A stretch of 64,000 nt of DNA from Stenotrophomonas rhizophila (GTDB lineage Bacteria; Pseudomonadota; Gammaproteobacteria; Xanthomonadales; Xanthomonadaceae). Each line of letters begins with the position of its first letter. The first letter of the stretch is position 1. The notes below the pieces were generated by a model. It made no database searches. It was not told the DNA's origin and worked only from the letters and a program-made list of their open reading frames with translations. Positions 9,232 through 17,936 of the stretch are shown piece after piece. A program made the position numbers and the translations under genes. The stretch spans positions 186,001-250,000 of the forward strand of contig NZ_JACWUO010000001.1 in NCBI RefSeq assembly GCF_020857975.1, written 5' to 3'.

Positions 9232-9864
9232 TCAGGCGGGGCCGGGCAGGCGCAGGGCGATGCCATCGAGCATCAGCCCCAGGCCCTGTTCGAAACGGGC
9301 ATCGAAATCGATCTCGCCCCAGACCTCGCGGGCCTGCCAGCAATGCGGGAAGCGTTCCTCGGCCAGGGCCATGAACACCTCGCCGAGGGCTTCCATGCTG
9401 CCGTCGCCGGGCCAGGACTGTTCTTCGATGACAAAGCCCATCGTGTAGTACACCAAGTCCATCGCGGTGGTCGCGGCAAAACGCGCCGGCATGCCGGCAC
9501 CGATCATTGCCGCCAGGCTGGCTTCGGCCACGCGCAGCACGTTCTCGGTGGCCAGGAAGGTACCGGCGTAGACCCGCGCGCCATCGCGGCGCGCCTTGAA
9601 GGCCGTCCGGAACTCCCGCGCGATCTGCAGCAGGGTCTGCCGCCACGGCTGGCCGGCCGGGATGGTGCGGGCGACATCGACGATCATGGCGTCGGCCATG
9701 GCATCGATCAGCGCCTGCTTGCTCTTGAAGTGCCAGTACAGCGACGGCGCACGGATGCCCAGCGAACAGGCCACCTTGCGCAGGGTGATGCCTTCCAGCC
9801 CGGCCTCGTCGAGGATCCGGAAGGCGGCCTCGACGATGTTTTCCCGCGCGATCGGTTGGCGCAC
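9232..9864 (-). CDS. TetR-family transcriptional repressor of the efflux operon
   Basis: This 210-residue regulator carries an N-terminal TetR helix-turn-helix (about residues 8-50, LRKVACSLGIRAPSLYWHFKS) and a C-terminal all-alpha ligand-binding domain of the tetracycline-repressor type (DLVYYTMGFVIEEQSW). It starts with GTG at 9862-9864. It is the first gene of the tetR-adaptor-pump unit, and two matching palindromes lie 13 to 49 bases upstream. It is therefore expected to repress its own operon and be released by a pump substrate. Being in the same direction as the pump genes, rather than divergent, implies autoregulation of the whole unit. Confidence 0.92.
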   Translation of the reverse strand: MRQPIARENIVEAAFRILDEAGLEGITLRKVACSLGIRAPSLYWHFKSKQALIDAMADAMIVDVARTIPAGQPWRQTLLQIAREFRTAFKARRDGARVYAGTFLATENVLRVAEASLAAMIGAGMPARFAATTAMDLVYYTMGFVIEEQSWPGDGSMEALGEVFMALAEERFPHCWQAREVWGEIDFDARFEQGLGLMLDGIALRLPGPA

Positions 9865-9876
9865 CTGATGCCCTGG

Positions 9877-9913
9877 CCTAACGGTGTTAGGTGGCGAATC
9901 TAACAGTGTTAGG
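9877..9913. promoter_or_regulatory. Tandem TetR-type operators
   Basis: Two near-identical palindromes lie directly upstream of the tetR start. CCTAACGGTGTTAGG spans 9877-9891 and is a perfect 6-base inverted repeat around GGT. TCTAACAGTGTTAGG spans 9899-9913 and has a 5-base inverted repeat plus one mismatch. Their centres are 22 bases apart, about two helical turns, so two dimers could bind the same face. The spacing and position fit an autorepressor operator pair overlapping the promoter. No experimental proof is available from sequence alone. Confidence 0.8.
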
Positions 9914-10133
9914 TTGGAGGACGCAAGCAGCGCCGGCCGAGCCGGCGGCCAAGGCCGGCGGGGCCTGGATCAGGACATGGGTATCGGCGACGCTGGCCGC
10001 GCCGGGGCTGGCAAACCACGTGCCGGTCGGTGGAAGCGGCAGGATCGCCGTTGGCCGCCGCGCTACCGCGCTTTACGGCATCGTTGGAAGGACGCCTGGC
10101 CCGCAGGCCGAAGACAACACGGCGTCGCGCCGT

Positions 10134-10895
10134 TCACTTGCTGGCGGAACGTTTGCGCTTTCCATCGTCGTGTTGCGCATTCGCGCGGCTTTGCGCGAAC
10201 TCCGGGAAGGTCTCGGCCATCGGGTCGGCATCGGGCAGGATGTAGAACACCCCGCCGCGCTCGAACGTGGAACGGACGATCTGCTCGTAGAATTCGGGCG
10301 AGACGTTGATGCAGCCATGGGTGACGCGGTTGTCGTCCGGCGAGGGCGATGCCAGGCGTTCTACGCGCTTCTCGGCCGGGACCCCGGTAGCGGTGGGATG
10401 GATGGAGACGGCGGACTCGTAGTCCACCCACAGCACGCGGCCGGCGTCGATCGACGGGCCGAAGCCGCCGACAAAGCGGCCAGCGGGCGTGGTGCGATCC
10501 CGCCCTGGAATTTCGCGAAGCGCCAGGCCGGCGACGCCGGGCGCCGTATGATCGCCGGTCGCCGAGCCAAACAACCCCGGCGCAGCGCCGCGCAGCTTGC
10601 CGTCGCTGCCGAACACCAGGATCTGTGCGGCGGCCTTGTCCATGATCGCGAACGGATAGCCATGGCTGTCCTTGGTAGCGACAACCCAGCCGGCCAGTTC
10701 AATCACGGTGTCGGACACCTCCTGGCCTGGCGGAAGCTCATCGACGGCGGCTACCGGTTGGGCGGCGGCATCCTCGGCGTGGGCCACGCCGGTACCCGCC
10801 AACGCCAGCGCCATTGCCAGCGCGGCACCGACGGCCCGGATTGCAGGATATGAGTGCGTACGGATGGGAGGGTTCCTTGGAATGAAAGACTGCAT
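10134..10895 (-). CDS. L,D-transpeptidase (YkuD-like) family protein
   Basis: This exported protein of about 253 residues carries an L,D-transpeptidase catalytic domain in its C-terminal half. The active-site stretch is THGCINVSPEFY (cysteine nucleophile), preceded by VSIHPTATG, and TTPAGRF earlier in the domain is also typical. Such enzymes form 3-3 cross-links or attach lipoproteins to peptidoglycan in the periplasm. A hydrophobic signal segment (VGAALAMALALAGTGVAHA) precedes the mature protein. The ATG at 10895 was preferred; an in-frame ATG at 10928 would add 11 residues. The C-terminal tail is basic (DDGKRKRSASK). It lies next to the small Lpp-like lipoprotein, which could be a partner, but this is inference. 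Confidence 0.85.
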   Translation of the reverse strand: MQSFIPRNPPIRTHSYPAIRAVGAALAMALALAGTGVAHAEDAAAQPVAAVDELPPGQEVSDTVIELAGWVVATKDSHGYPFAIMDKAAAQILVFGSDGKLRGAAPGLFGSATGDHTAPGVAGLALREIPGRDRTTPAGRFVGGFGPSIDAGRVLWVDYESAVSIHPTATGVPAEKRVERLASPSPDDNRVTHGCINVSPEFYEQIVRSTFERGGVFYILPDADPMAETFPEFAQSRANAQHDDGKRKRSASK

Positions 10896-10972
10896 CACCA
10901 GAGGAAACCGATGGCCTGCAAAGGCCACCGGTCCTGGTTCAAACGTTCCTCACACAATCGTGGCGGAACGAT

Positions 10973-11242
10973 TTAACCACGCGGTGTCCGGCGGGGCGCC
11001 CTCTCCAGCTGCTGGACGCGGCCTTCGATTTGATCCAGACGCTGGTTGGCCTGCTGTGCGGATTGATTGGCCGATTCGGCACTTTGCGCCGCGCCCTGCA
11101 CCTTCACGTCGAGCTGGTCGAGGCGTGAGTTGATCGTTGCGAAATCGTCTTTGTAGGTGGCGCAGGCGCTGAGGCCAACGGTGGCGACGATCGCCACGGC
11201 GAGCGTACGTGCGGTGGTCAGATGTTGTTTGGTCAGAATCAT
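10973..11242 (-). CDS. Small Lpp-like outer membrane lipoprotein
   Basis: The product is an 89-residue lipoprotein with lipobox LSACAT after a short hydrophobic signal. The mature part is an alpha-helical heptad repeat rich in Ala, Gln and Ser (SRLDQLDVKVQGAAQSAE, NQRLDQIEGRVQQLE), as in murein lipoprotein and OprI-type proteins that form coiled coils under the outer membrane. Unlike E. coli Lpp it ends in RAPRRTPRG rather than a terminal lysine, so covalent attachment to peptidoglycan is doubtful. The start at 11242 follows a strong GGAGGGAG ribosome binding site. A longer open frame upstream to 11431 is not likely to be translated. Confidence 0.8.
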   Translation of the reverse strand: MILTKQHLTTARTLAVAIVATVGLSACATYKDDFATINSRLDQLDVKVQGAAQSAESANQSAQQANQRLDQIEGRVQQLERAPRRTPRG

Positions 11243-11632
11243 TGCACTCCCTCCTTCGTCTGGGAGACTGGAATATAGCGGGCTTTTCGCTGACGTCACC
11301 GACCCGCTTTCAGCTGCAGTTGCAAGACGTGGACGGGGTGTGAAGGTATGGCGACCCTCAAAAGGTTCGGCCTGAAACCATCGCCGCGGGGATCGCCGCA
11401 TCTGATCGGCTATCACGCCGGACATCGACATCCATCATCACGCAGCCACCACAACACCCGCCTTCGGCTCTGAACTGGTGTTGCCATCCTGCCGCGTTGT
11501 CAGCTCGCGCAATGTACTTCCCGATGCCTGACACCTGTCACTTGTGATGGGGTGGCGCAAAGCGAGAATGAACCCACTCCCGCACGGCGTTACATGGCCG
11601 GCACCCGCCCACCTCAAGGACTTCCTGTGATC
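11243..11632. other. Intergenic region between lpp-like gene and DUF6622 gene
   Basis: About 390 bases without a convincing gene. On the minus strand a -10-like TATATT (complement of 11272-11277) lies about 30 bases before the lipoprotein start and probably serves it; no good -35 is evident. Open frames run into it from both sides but lack family features. No clear terminator or repeat was seen. Confidence 0.5.
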
Positions 11633-12154
11633 ATGCTGCAGCAACTGGTGTCGAATACTCCTGTCTGGGTCTGGGCGCTTCTGGTCTTCCTGATCACGCG
11701 CGGCATCGCTGCCATGAAACCGGGTGAAATTTCGCTGACGAAGCTGGCCATCGTGCCGGCCCTTTTCACCGCCTGGGGCCTGTGGTCGATAAGCCACCGT
11801 TTCGGCAGTTCCTGGCAAGCGTGGGGCGAGTGGCTGGTTGGCATCGGCGCGGGCATGGGCCTTGGCTGGGTGCTGCTGCGGCGGGCAACGCTCACCCTGA
11901 ATGCATCAACGGGGAAGCTGTGGCGCAGCGCGGACTACAGCCTGCTGCCGCTGCTGCTGATCACCTTTGCAGTGAAATATGGCTTCGAATCCGCGCTTGC
12001 CGTATCCCCGGCGCTGGGCGCAGATGACAGTTTCCGCGCGGCCTACCTGCTGCTGTCGGGTGGGTTCACAGGCATCTTCATTGGAAAGTACGGGCGCTAC
12101 CTGCGTGCGTCGCATCTGGCAACGCCGCGCGGGAAACTGGAAGCGGCGGGTTGA
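11633..12154 (+). CDS. DUF6622-type integral membrane protein
   Basis: This 173-residue protein is predicted to have about five membrane helices: WVWALLVFLITRGIAAM, LAIVPALFTAWGLWSI, WLVGIGAGMGLGWVLL, YSLLPLLLITFAVKYGF and AAYLLLSGGFTGIFIGKYG. It resembles the uncharacterised DUF6622 group and no function is known. The ATG at 11633, preceded by AAGGA, was taken as the start. An in-frame ATG at 11552 would add a hydrophilic 27-residue extension. Its stop nearly meets the stop of the convergent LysR gene, with no terminator between. Confidence 0.7.
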   Translation: MLQQLVSNTPVWVWALLVFLITRGIAAMKPGEISLTKLAIVPALFTAWGLWSISHRFGSSWQAWGEWLVGIGAGMGLGWVLLRRATLTLNASTGKLWRSADYSLLPLLLITFAVKYGFESALAVSPALGADDSFRAAYLLLSGGFTGIFIGKYGRYLRASHLATPRGKLEAAG

Positions 12155-12161
12155 GTTCAAG

Positions 12162-13082
12162 TCAGCCAGGGCCGATGCGACGGTCGACATCGCGATCAAG
12201 CAGGCAGTCGATGAAGGCGCGCAGCGCCGGCAGCATGTACCGCCGGCTCGAGTAGTAGAGAAACAGGCCGGGCACGACGGGCGACCAGTCGGCGAGGACG
12301 CGCTTGAGCCGCCCGTCCCGCAACGCCTCGGCGATGCCGTCGTCATTGTAGGCATACAGGATGCCCAGCCCTTGGAGCGCTGCCGGCACGATGATGTCCT
12401 GATGGTTGGCGATCACCGTCCCCTCGCCAAAGAACTCGACGCTCTTTCCCTTTTTCCTGAACTCCCACCCTGCGACCTTGGCGCTTCCCGGAAAGCGCCA
12501 GTTTATGCAGGCGTGATGGCCGAGGTCGGCAGGCGTCACCGGTTCGCCGTGTTCAGCGAGATAGTCCGGTGAGGCCACCGCCAGCAACTCGATGTCGGGC
12601 GTAAGCCGTACCGCAACCATGTCCTTCTGCAGACGGCCGCCCACGCGTATCCCGGCGTCGAATCCTTCGCCCACGATATCGCTCAGCCCATCATCGATCA
12701 CGATGTCGAGAACGACATCGGGATGCGCCTTGGCGAAACGTCCCAATCTCGGTGCAATGACTTTCTTCGCCGCCATGCTGAGCGTGTTGATCCGCAGGGT
12801 GCCCGCCATGCGGGCACTGGTTTCCACCGCCTGCGCAACGGCCTGGTCCATATCGCGAAGCATCGGCGCAATGCGCTCATGCAGTCGACGTCCCGGTTCG
12901 GTAGGCGAGACGCTTCGCGTCGTGCGGTTCAACAGGCGAACGCGCAGTCGCGATTCCAACTGGCGAATGATCTGGCTGAGGGCGGACCGGGACAATCCCA
13001 GGTGATCGGCGGCCCTGGCGAAGCTGGCGCGGTCGACAACCGCCACGAAAGCCTTGAGTTCTGCGAATTCAGAGCCGCGCAT
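12162..13082 (-). CDS. LysR-family transcriptional regulator
   Basis: This is a 306-residue LysR-type regulator. The N-terminal winged helix-turn-helix spans about residues 5-65 (FARAADHLGLSRSALSQIIR, LLNRTTRSVSPTEPG). A periplasmic-binding-protein-like effector domain follows (KVIAPRLGRFAKAHPDVVLDI, FDAGIRVGGRL). It is divergent from the SnoaL-SDR-hydrolase group, with 99 bases between the starts, so it probably controls those genes and itself. Inverted repeats in the gap are candidate binding sites. Relatives are often activators of oxidoreductase genes. The inducer is unknown. Confidence 0.92.
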   Translation of the reverse strand: MRGSEFAELKAFVAVVDRASFARAADHLGLSRSALSQIIRQLESRLRVRLLNRTTRSVSPTEPGRRLHERIAPMLRDMDQAVAQAVETSARMAGTLRINTLSMAAKKVIAPRLGRFAKAHPDVVLDIVIDDGLSDIVGEGFDAGIRVGGRLQKDMVAVRLTPDIELLAVASPDYLAEHGEPVTPADLGHHACINWRFPGSAKVAGWEFRKKGKSVEFFGEGTVIANHQDIIVPAALQGLGILYAYNDDGIAEALRDGRLKRVLADWSPVVPGLFLYYSSRRYMLPALRAFIDCLLDRDVDRRIGPG

Positions 13083-13105
13083 TGTGATCTGATCTCTACA
13101 TAGCC

Positions 13106-13148
13106 TGATCCGATAATAGGTGATTCTCTAATCTATGAGAACGGATCA
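13106..13148. promoter_or_regulatory. Nested inverted repeats, candidate LysR operator
   Basis: The divergent gap contains an outer inverted repeat TGATCCG (13106-13112) / CGGATCA (13142-13148). Inside it is an inner repeat TTCTC (13124-13128) / GAGAA (13137-13141). LysR proteins bind dyads in such shared promoter regions. The gap is AT-rich compared with its surroundings. Binding is inferred. Confidence 0.5.
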
Positions 13149-13181
13149 ACCTTGCTCCATGGACCACACCGGAGCACTGCC

Positions 13182-13511
13182 ATGAAAGACCTGAAGCTGC
13201 CAGAGCCTATCGCTGCCTACTTTGAAGCGGACACCCAAAACGCCCAAGCCGTCGCCCGCTGCTTCACCCGGGACGGGCTTGTCCTGGACGAGGGCAGGAC
13301 GCACTCGGGCCTGAGCGCGATCGAGGCCTGGAAGACCGACTCGTCCGCCAAATACACCTACACCGCCAAGCCGCACACGCTCGAGAATCAGGGGCGCAAG
13401 TACATCGTGACGGCACGTGTCACCGGCAACTTCCCCGGCAGCCCGGTCGACTTGCGGTACAGCTTCACCCTGGAGCGCAGCAGGATCGCCACGCTGGAGA
13501 TCGCGCCATGA
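13182..13511 (+). CDS. SnoaL-like / NTF2-fold protein
   Basis: This small protein of 109 residues has the pattern of the NTF2-like superfamily. It starts [20 protein letters not shown], a helix and loop preceding a curved sheet, continues [20 protein letters not shown], and ends with the strand [16 protein letters not shown]. Members include polyketide cyclases, isomerases and many with no known activity. The ATG at 13182 is the likely start. The stop overlaps the next gene by ATGA, so it is co-translated with the SDR. Probably under the LysR regulator. Confidence 0.75.
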   Translation: MKDLKLPEPIAAYFEADTQNAQAVARCFTRDGLVLDEGRTHSGLSAIEAWKTDSSAKYTYTAKPHTLENQGRKYIVTARVTGNFPGSPVDLRYSFTLERSRIATLEIAP

Positions 13512-14290
13512 GCTTGGATCTCCAACTGGCGGGCAAGCGCGTCCTGGTGACCGGCGGCACCCGCGGCGTGGGCGGCGCCGTCGTCGGACTGTTGTCCGGC
13601 TTCAACGCGCGAATCGCGGCAACGGCACGCTCGCGGCCCGATCGACCCATCGATGGTGTGCACTACATTGCAACCGACCTGGCAACGGCAGAAGGCGCCC
13701 GGCAGGCGGTGGAGGCGGCCCTGCGGCATCTCGGCGGCGTCGACATCCTGATCAACGTGGTGGGCGGATCATCGGCACCGGCGGGCGGATTTGCGGCTTT
13801 GGACGACCACGAGTGGGCGACGGCTCTCGACCTCAACCTGATGTCGGCGGTAAGGCTGGATCGGGCGTTGCTTCCCCTGATGCTCGCGCAGGGATCCGGC
13901 GTGATCCTGCACGTCACCTCCATCCAGCGCACCCTTCCGTTGCCGGATGCCACGATCGCCTATGCCGCTGCCAAAGCGGCGTTGTCGACCTACAGCAAGG
14001 CACTGTCCAAGGAAGTCACGCCCAAAGGCGTGCGTGTTGCCCGCGTATCGCCAGGCTGGATCGAGACGGAGGCCGCCGTCGCGCTGGTGGAGCGGGTCGC
14101 GACCCATGCGGGAACGGACTACGAAGGGGGCAAGCAGCTGATCATGCGGGAGCTGGGAGGCATCCCCTTGGGACGTCCGGCCAGGCCGGGGGAGGTTGCA
14201 GACCTCATCGCGTTTCTGGTCTCCCCGCGGGCCGCCTCCATTTCAGGGACGGAATACACCATCGACGGCGGAACCGTGCCCACCGTGTAG
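13508..14290 (+). CDS. Short-chain dehydrogenase/reductase (SDR)
   Basis: This 260-residue classical SDR has the NAD(P)-binding motif [11 protein letters not shown] (about residues 15-25), an NVVGG variant of the NNAG motif, and the catalytic YAAAK (in [19 protein letters not shown]). The C-terminus ends IDGGTVPTV, the usual family ending. It would oxidise a secondary alcohol or reduce a ketone; the substrate is unknown. It overlaps the SnoaL-like gene and sits in the LysR-controlled group. The alpha/beta hydrolase gene follows after 229 bases. Confidence 0.92.
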   Translation: MSLDLQLAGKRVLVTGGTRGVGGAVVGLLSGFNARIAATARSRPDRPIDGVHYIATDLATAEGARQAVEAALRHLGGVDILINVVGGSSAPAGGFAALDDHEWATALDLNLMSAVRLDRALLPLMLAQGSGVILHVTSIQRTLPLPDATIAYAAAKAALSTYSKALSKEVTPKGVRVARVSPGWIETEAAVALVERVATHAGTDYEGGKQLIMRELGGIPLGRPARPGEVADLIAFLVSPRAASISGTEYTIDGGTVPTV

Positions 14291-14519
14291 CGGCGCGATG
14301 GGTTGCATCGCGGCAGACGCGCGGCCGCTTTTCAACGGGAGCTCGTTTTCTCGATAAAGCGCCTTGGATGGGCGGCGCGCTTGTCCGCGTCGCATAAAGA
14401 CGAATGGTCAAGTTTTCAGGACTCCAGGTAACCAATAGTCCAGCCTGGTCGCGCAAAGTAGCCCTGCCGGCCAACGCCGCACATCGGAAGTCCCAACATC
14501 TCCGCCCGAGGATACGACC

Positions 14520-15308
14520 ATGTTCAAGCTCCTTCCTGCAATGCTCGCCGCCGCCGTGGCGGCCAGCTTCACCCCCTCAGTGCAGGCCGCCGATGCGGTG
14601 GCCCGCGACGCCGGCCAGATCAAGAATGTCGTCCTGGTGCACGGCGCATTCGCCGACGGTTCGGGCTGGCGCCCGGTCTACAATGACCTGACCGCCCGCG
14701 GATATCGCGTGTCGATCGTGCAGAATCCGTTGACCTCGCTCGCCGATGACGTGCGCGCGACCCAGCGCGTGCTCGACCGTCAGGATGGCCCGGCCATCCT
14801 GGTTGGACACTCCTGGGGCGGCACCGTGATCACCCAGGCCGGCGTGCACGACAACGTGGCAGGCCTGGTCTACGTGTCGGCGCTCGCGCCGGACGCCGGC
14901 GAAACCACTGCAAAGCAATACGAAGGCTTCGCACCCACTCCCGAATTCGTCATCGAGACCGCAAGCGATGGCTTCGGCATCATCAGCCCGGCCAGGTTCA
15001 AGGCCGGCTTTGCCCACGACACCACCGATGCCGACGCGGCCTTCCTGCGTGACTCGCAGGTGCCCATCAACATGTCGGCATTCGGCACGACGGTGACCCA
15101 GGCCGCCTGGCGCACCAAGCCCAGCTGGGCGGTGATCGCCACCGAAGACAAGGCATTCGACCAGGCCATGCTCATCCACATGGCCGAACGCATCCACGCG
15201 CGCATCACCAAGGTCCCGGCGAGCCATGCCGTCTTCATGACCCAGCCCAAGGTGGTGGCCGACACGATCGACCAGGCGGCCAGGGAAGCGATCCGGTCGA
15301 CCAAGTAG
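14520..15308 (+). CDS. Secreted alpha/beta hydrolase
   Basis: This 262-residue protein is an alpha/beta-fold hydrolase with an N-terminal Sec signal (LPAMLAAAVAASFTPSVQA). The oxyanion region is VVLVHGAFADGSGW, the nucleophile elbow is GHSWGG (serine), and a catalytic histidine sits in SHAVFMTQP near the C-terminus. These are features of the Est/salicylate-esterase-like group found beside SDR genes. It probably acts in the periplasm on a small ester. A 229-base gap separates it from the SDR, so it may have its own promoter. A strong terminator follows. Confidence 0.88.
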   Translation: MFKLLPAMLAAAVAASFTPSVQAADAVARDAGQIKNVVLVHGAFADGSGWRPVYNDLTARGYRVSIVQNPLTSLADDVRATQRVLDRQDGPAILVGHSWGGTVITQAGVHDNVAGLVYVSALAPDAGETTAKQYEGFAPTPEFVIETASDGFGIISPARFKAGFAHDTTDADAAFLRDSQVPINMSAFGTTVTQAAWRTKPSWAVIATEDKAFDQAMLIHMAERIHARITKVPASHAVFMTQPKVVADTIDQAAREAIRSTK

Positions 15309-15318
15309 CACCCACCCC

Positions 15319-15354
15319 AAGCCGGACGCTGATACGCCGGTCGCGTCCGGCTTT
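15319..15354 (+). terminator. Rho-independent terminator after hydrolase gene
   Basis: A perfect stem AAGCCGGACGC / GCGTCCGGCTT spans 15319-15353 with a 13-base loop and a short T run, 10 bases after the hydrolase stop codon. Confidence 0.8.
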
Positions 15355-15478
15355 ACTCCATGGTTACGCGACCAATGGGGTAGCGCTGCGAGTTCCCTGA
15401 ACCCCCGGTTTATTCACGCACTGGTCAGTTCAATATTCAGGGGCGATTGTGACGCCTAACGGATAATTCACACCTGTC

Positions 15479-15514
15479 GACCGCCCCTTCTCTCCCCCTC
15501 CCAAGGGGGCGGTC
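15479..15514 (+). promoter_or_regulatory. 5' leader hairpin of ax21 gene
   Basis: A perfect 9-base stem GACCGCCCC (15479-15487) / GGGGCGGTC (15506-15514) with an 18-base loop lies 35 bases before the ax21 start. There is no T run, and an A-rich stretch with AAAGG follows. It may stabilise the mRNA or act in translation control. Confidence 0.4.
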
Positions 15515-15549
15515 GGCAAAACCAAAAATAATTAAAGGTGTGTCCCGAT

Positions 15550-16122
15550 ATGAAGACTTCTTTGCTTGCCCTGGGTCTGCTGGCTGCCCTGCCGTTCGCC
15601 GCTTCGGCAACCGACGGCCTGTCGTACAACTTCGTTGAAGGCGGCTACGTGAAGACCGACGCCAAGGGTGGCGATGCGGATGGTTGGGCGGTGAAGGGCT
15701 CGGTCGCCGTGGCGCCGAACTTCCACGTCTTCGGTGACTACAACGCGCAGGAAACCAAGCGCGGCAGCAACGACGTCGACCAGTGGAAGGTTGGTGTGGG
15801 CTACAACTACGGCATCGCCCCGACCACCGACCTGGTGGCACGCGTGGCGTACCAGAAGTTCGATCCCAAGCACGGCCTGGACTTCAACGGCTACTCGACC
15901 GAAGTGGGCGTGCGCAGCGCGTTCACCCCGAACTTCGAGGGCTACGTGATGGCCGGCTACGAGGACTACAGCAAGAAGCACGGCATCAACCCGGACGGCG
16001 AGTTCTACGGCCGCGTCGGCGCCCAGGCCAAGCTCAACCAGAACTGGGGCCTGGCCGGCGAAGTGAAGCTGGCCAAGGGCGGCGACAAGGAATGGTTCGT
16101 CGGCCCGCGCTTCACCTGGTAA
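15550..16122 (+). CDS. ax21: Ax21-family outer membrane beta-barrel protein
   Basis: This 190-residue secreted protein has a Sec signal ending at SASA (about residue 21). The mature N-terminus is characteristic of the Ax21 family of Xanthomonas and Stenotrophomonas: LSYNFVEGGYVKTD followed by GGDADGWAVKGSVAV. The remainder alternates strands with aromatic girdles and ends in the outer-membrane signature GPRFTW, so it should form a small beta-barrel. Earlier claims that Ax21 is a quorum-sensing signal or XA21 elicitor were withdrawn, and a structural outer membrane role is safer. It is monocistronic: terminators precede and follow it. S. maltophilia carries more than one such gene. Confidence 0.85.
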   Translation: MKTSLLALGLLAALPFAASATDGLSYNFVEGGYVKTDAKGGDADGWAVKGSVAVAPNFHVFGDYNAQETKRGSNDVDQWKVGVGYNYGIAPTTDLVARVAYQKFDPKHGLDFNGYSTEVGVRSAFTPNFEGYVMAGYEDYSKKHGINPDGEFYGRVGAQAKLNQNWGLAGEVKLAKGGDKEWFVGPRFTW

Positions 16123-16177
16123 TACGCGATAGGCAAGATGGTGTTGGATGGCGCGTGACCTCTCTCCCACGCGTCAT

Positions 16178-16200
16178 GAAGCCCGGCCTGGCCGGGCTTC
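16178..16200 (+). terminator. Hairpin after ax21
   Basis: Stem GAAGCCCGGCC / GGCCGGGCTTC with almost no loop, 56 bases after the ax21 stop. Only a weak T run follows, so it may act with the stronger hairpin just downstream. Confidence 0.6.
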
Positions 16201-16233
16201 ACTTACATGGCCGCAACCTCGTCGGTGCGCCAC

Positions 16234-16265
16234 GAAAAAACCCGGCCTTGTGCCGGGTTTTTTCG
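16234..16265. terminator. Strong bidirectional terminator
   Basis: The stem GAAAAAACCCGGC / GCCGGGTTTTTTC (14 pairs counting the terminal C-G) closes on a short loop. It carries A6 on one side and T6 on the other, so it would stop transcription in both directions between ax21 and the convergent gpsA. Confidence 0.9.
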
Positions 16266-16339
16266 TTGTGGCAGAGCAGAGCATCCACACATGGCGCGGA
16301 TCTACCTCCGGCGGTTGCCGTTGCCGTTGATGGCACCAA

Positions 16340-16368
16340 CCAAAACCCCGGCGCTGGGCCGGGGTTCT
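16340..16368 (-). terminator. Terminator of gpsA
   Basis: On the minus strand AACCCCGGC pairs with GCCGGGGTT around a 5-base loop, directly after the gpsA stop and followed by TTTT. Confidence 0.75.
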
Positions 16369-16374
16369 GGTGGA

Positions 16375-17400
16375 TCATTTGAACAGCGTGTCCGGATACT
16401 CCGGCTTCTGCTCGCGTGCCAGCAACGCACGCAATCCCTCTCCGGGGGTCTGCTCGCCATGCAACACGGCACGGACCCGGTCGGAGATCGGCAGGTCGAT
16501 ACCGTGCCGGCGCGCCTGGCGCATGACTTCATCGGCGGTCTGCACCGACTCTACCACTTGGCCGATCTCGCGCACGGCGTCCTGCAGGGTCTGGCCACGC
16601 CCCAGCGCCAGGCCCAGGCGACGGTTGCGCGACAGATCGCCGGTGCAGGTCAGCACCAGGTCGCCCAGGCCGGCCAGGCCCATCAGGGTCTCCGGCTTGG
16701 CGCCGATCGCCGCGGCCAGCCGCAGCATCTCGTTGAGCCCGCGGGTGATCAGGCCGGCACGGGCGTTCAAGCCCAGCTGCATGCCATCGGCCACGCCGGT
16801 GGCGACCGCCAGCACGTTCTTCATCGCCCCGCCCAGCTCGGCACCGACCATGTCGTCGCCGGTATAGGCGCGGAAGGCCGGGCCATGCATCGCATCGGCC
16901 ACCTGCTGGGCGAACTCCGGCGCGTCGCCGTGCACGGTGATCGCCGTCGGCAGGCCCAGGGTGACTTCCTTGGCGAACGACGGGCCGGTCACCACCGCCA
17001 GCGGCACGTCCGGCCCGAGGACCTCGCGCGCTACTTCGTGCAGGAAACGGCCCGAGCCCGGCTCGAAGCCCTTGGTCGCCCAGGCCACGCCGGCGTTGGC
17101 CGGGCGCAACGGCGCCAGCGCACGCACGGTTTCACCGAAGGCGTGCGAGGGCACCACCACCAGGATCCAGGTGGCATCGCTGACCGCGGCGGCCAGGTCG
17201 GTGGTGGCGCGCAGCGATTCGGGCAACGGAATGCCCGGCAGGTACCGGGTGTTCTCGTGGCGCTGGTCGATGGCCTCGACCATTGCCGCATCCCGCCCCC
17301 ACAACACGGCGCGGTGACCGTGCCGCGCAAGCAGGCTGGCCAGCGCCGTGCCCCAGGAGCCGGCGCCGAGTACCGCGATCTTGTCTGCGTGGATGCTCAT
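16375..17400 (-). CDS. gpsA: NAD(P)+-dependent glycerol-3-phosphate dehydrogenase
   Basis: This 341-residue cytoplasmic enzyme reduces dihydroxyacetone phosphate to sn-glycerol 3-phosphate, the backbone for phospholipids. The N-terminus has the dinucleotide-binding [10 protein letters not shown] (about residues 12-21). [18 protein letters not shown] and [17 protein letters not shown] are strictly typical, as is [19 protein letters not shown] in the substrate domain. It follows secB by 20 bases on the same strand. The rhodanese-secB-gpsA order matches the yibN-grxC-secB-gpsA region of enteric bacteria without grxC. A terminator lies immediately downstream. Confidence 0.97.
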   Translation of the reverse strand: MSIHADKIAVLGAGSWGTALASLLARHGHRAVLWGRDAAMVEAIDQRHENTRYLPGIPLPESLRATTDLAAAVSDATWILVVVPSHAFGETVRALAPLRPANAGVAWATKGFEPGSGRFLHEVAREVLGPDVPLAVVTGPSFAKEVTLGLPTAITVHGDAPEFAQQVADAMHGPAFRAYTGDDMVGAELGGAMKNVLAVATGVADGMQLGLNARAGLITRGLNEMLRLAAAIGAKPETLMGLAGLGDLVLTCTGDLSRNRRLGLALGRGQTLQDAVREIGQVVESVQTADEVMRQARRHGIDLPISDRVRAVLHGEQTPGEGLRALLAREQKPEYPDTLFK

Positions 17401-17420
17401 CGGAACGACAGCAGCGCCGA

Positions 17421-17936
17421 TCAGGCGTTGCCGGCCGGCTCGGAATCAGCCAGCGAGGTCTCGCCCTGTTCCTGGCGCTGGCGCAGGGTTTCGGCGTACA
17501 GACCTTCGAAGTTGATCGGCTGCAGGAAGAACGGCGGGAAGCCGCCGGCCTGGATCAGCTCGCTGACCAGCGAACGCACGTACGGGAACAGGATGTTCGG
17601 GCACTGGGTGCCGAGCAGCACGTCGATCGCCTGCGGCTCCAGGCCGATCAGGCCGAACACGCCAGCCTGCTGCACTTCGGCCACATAGGCGGTCTTGTCG
17701 CCGGCCTTGCAGGTCAGGGTGACAGCCAGCACCACTTCGAAGGCGTTCTCGCCCAGGCGCTGCACGCGCTGGTTGAGGTTGAGCTGCAACTCCGGCTGCA
17801 CCGCTTCGTTGAACACGGCCGGGGCGTTGGGCGATTCGAAGGAAACGTCCTTGACGTAGATCTTCTCAACGGTGAACGAAGGGCCGGTGGCGGCGTCGAC
17901 CGGCGCAACGGCGCCGTTGGTGGTTTCGTCGGACAT
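17421..17936 (-). CDS. secB: Protein-export chaperone SecB
   Basis: This 171-residue cytoplasmic chaperone would keep precursors unfolded and deliver them to SecA. Recognisable stretches are [61 protein letters not shown] and [17 protein letters not shown]. The C-terminal tail is acidic and Gln-rich, as usual. The start is ATG at 17936; the frame stays open upstream but without similarity. It lies between the rhodanese gene and gpsA in one transcription unit. Confidence 0.97.
   Translation of the reverse strand: MSDETTNGAVAPVDAATGPSFTVEKIYVKDVSFESPNAPAVFNEAVQPELQLNLNQRVQRLGENAFEVVLAVTLTCKAGDKTAYVAEVQQAGVFGLIGLEPQAIDVLLGTQCPNILFPYVRSLVSELIQAGGFPPFFLQPINFEGLYAETLRQRQEQGETSLADSEPAGNA

Noticed and set aside
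15550..16122. Treating the Ax21-family protein as a quorum-sensing signal
   Set aside because: The supporting reports were withdrawn. The sequence instead shows a signal peptide and an outer membrane barrel.
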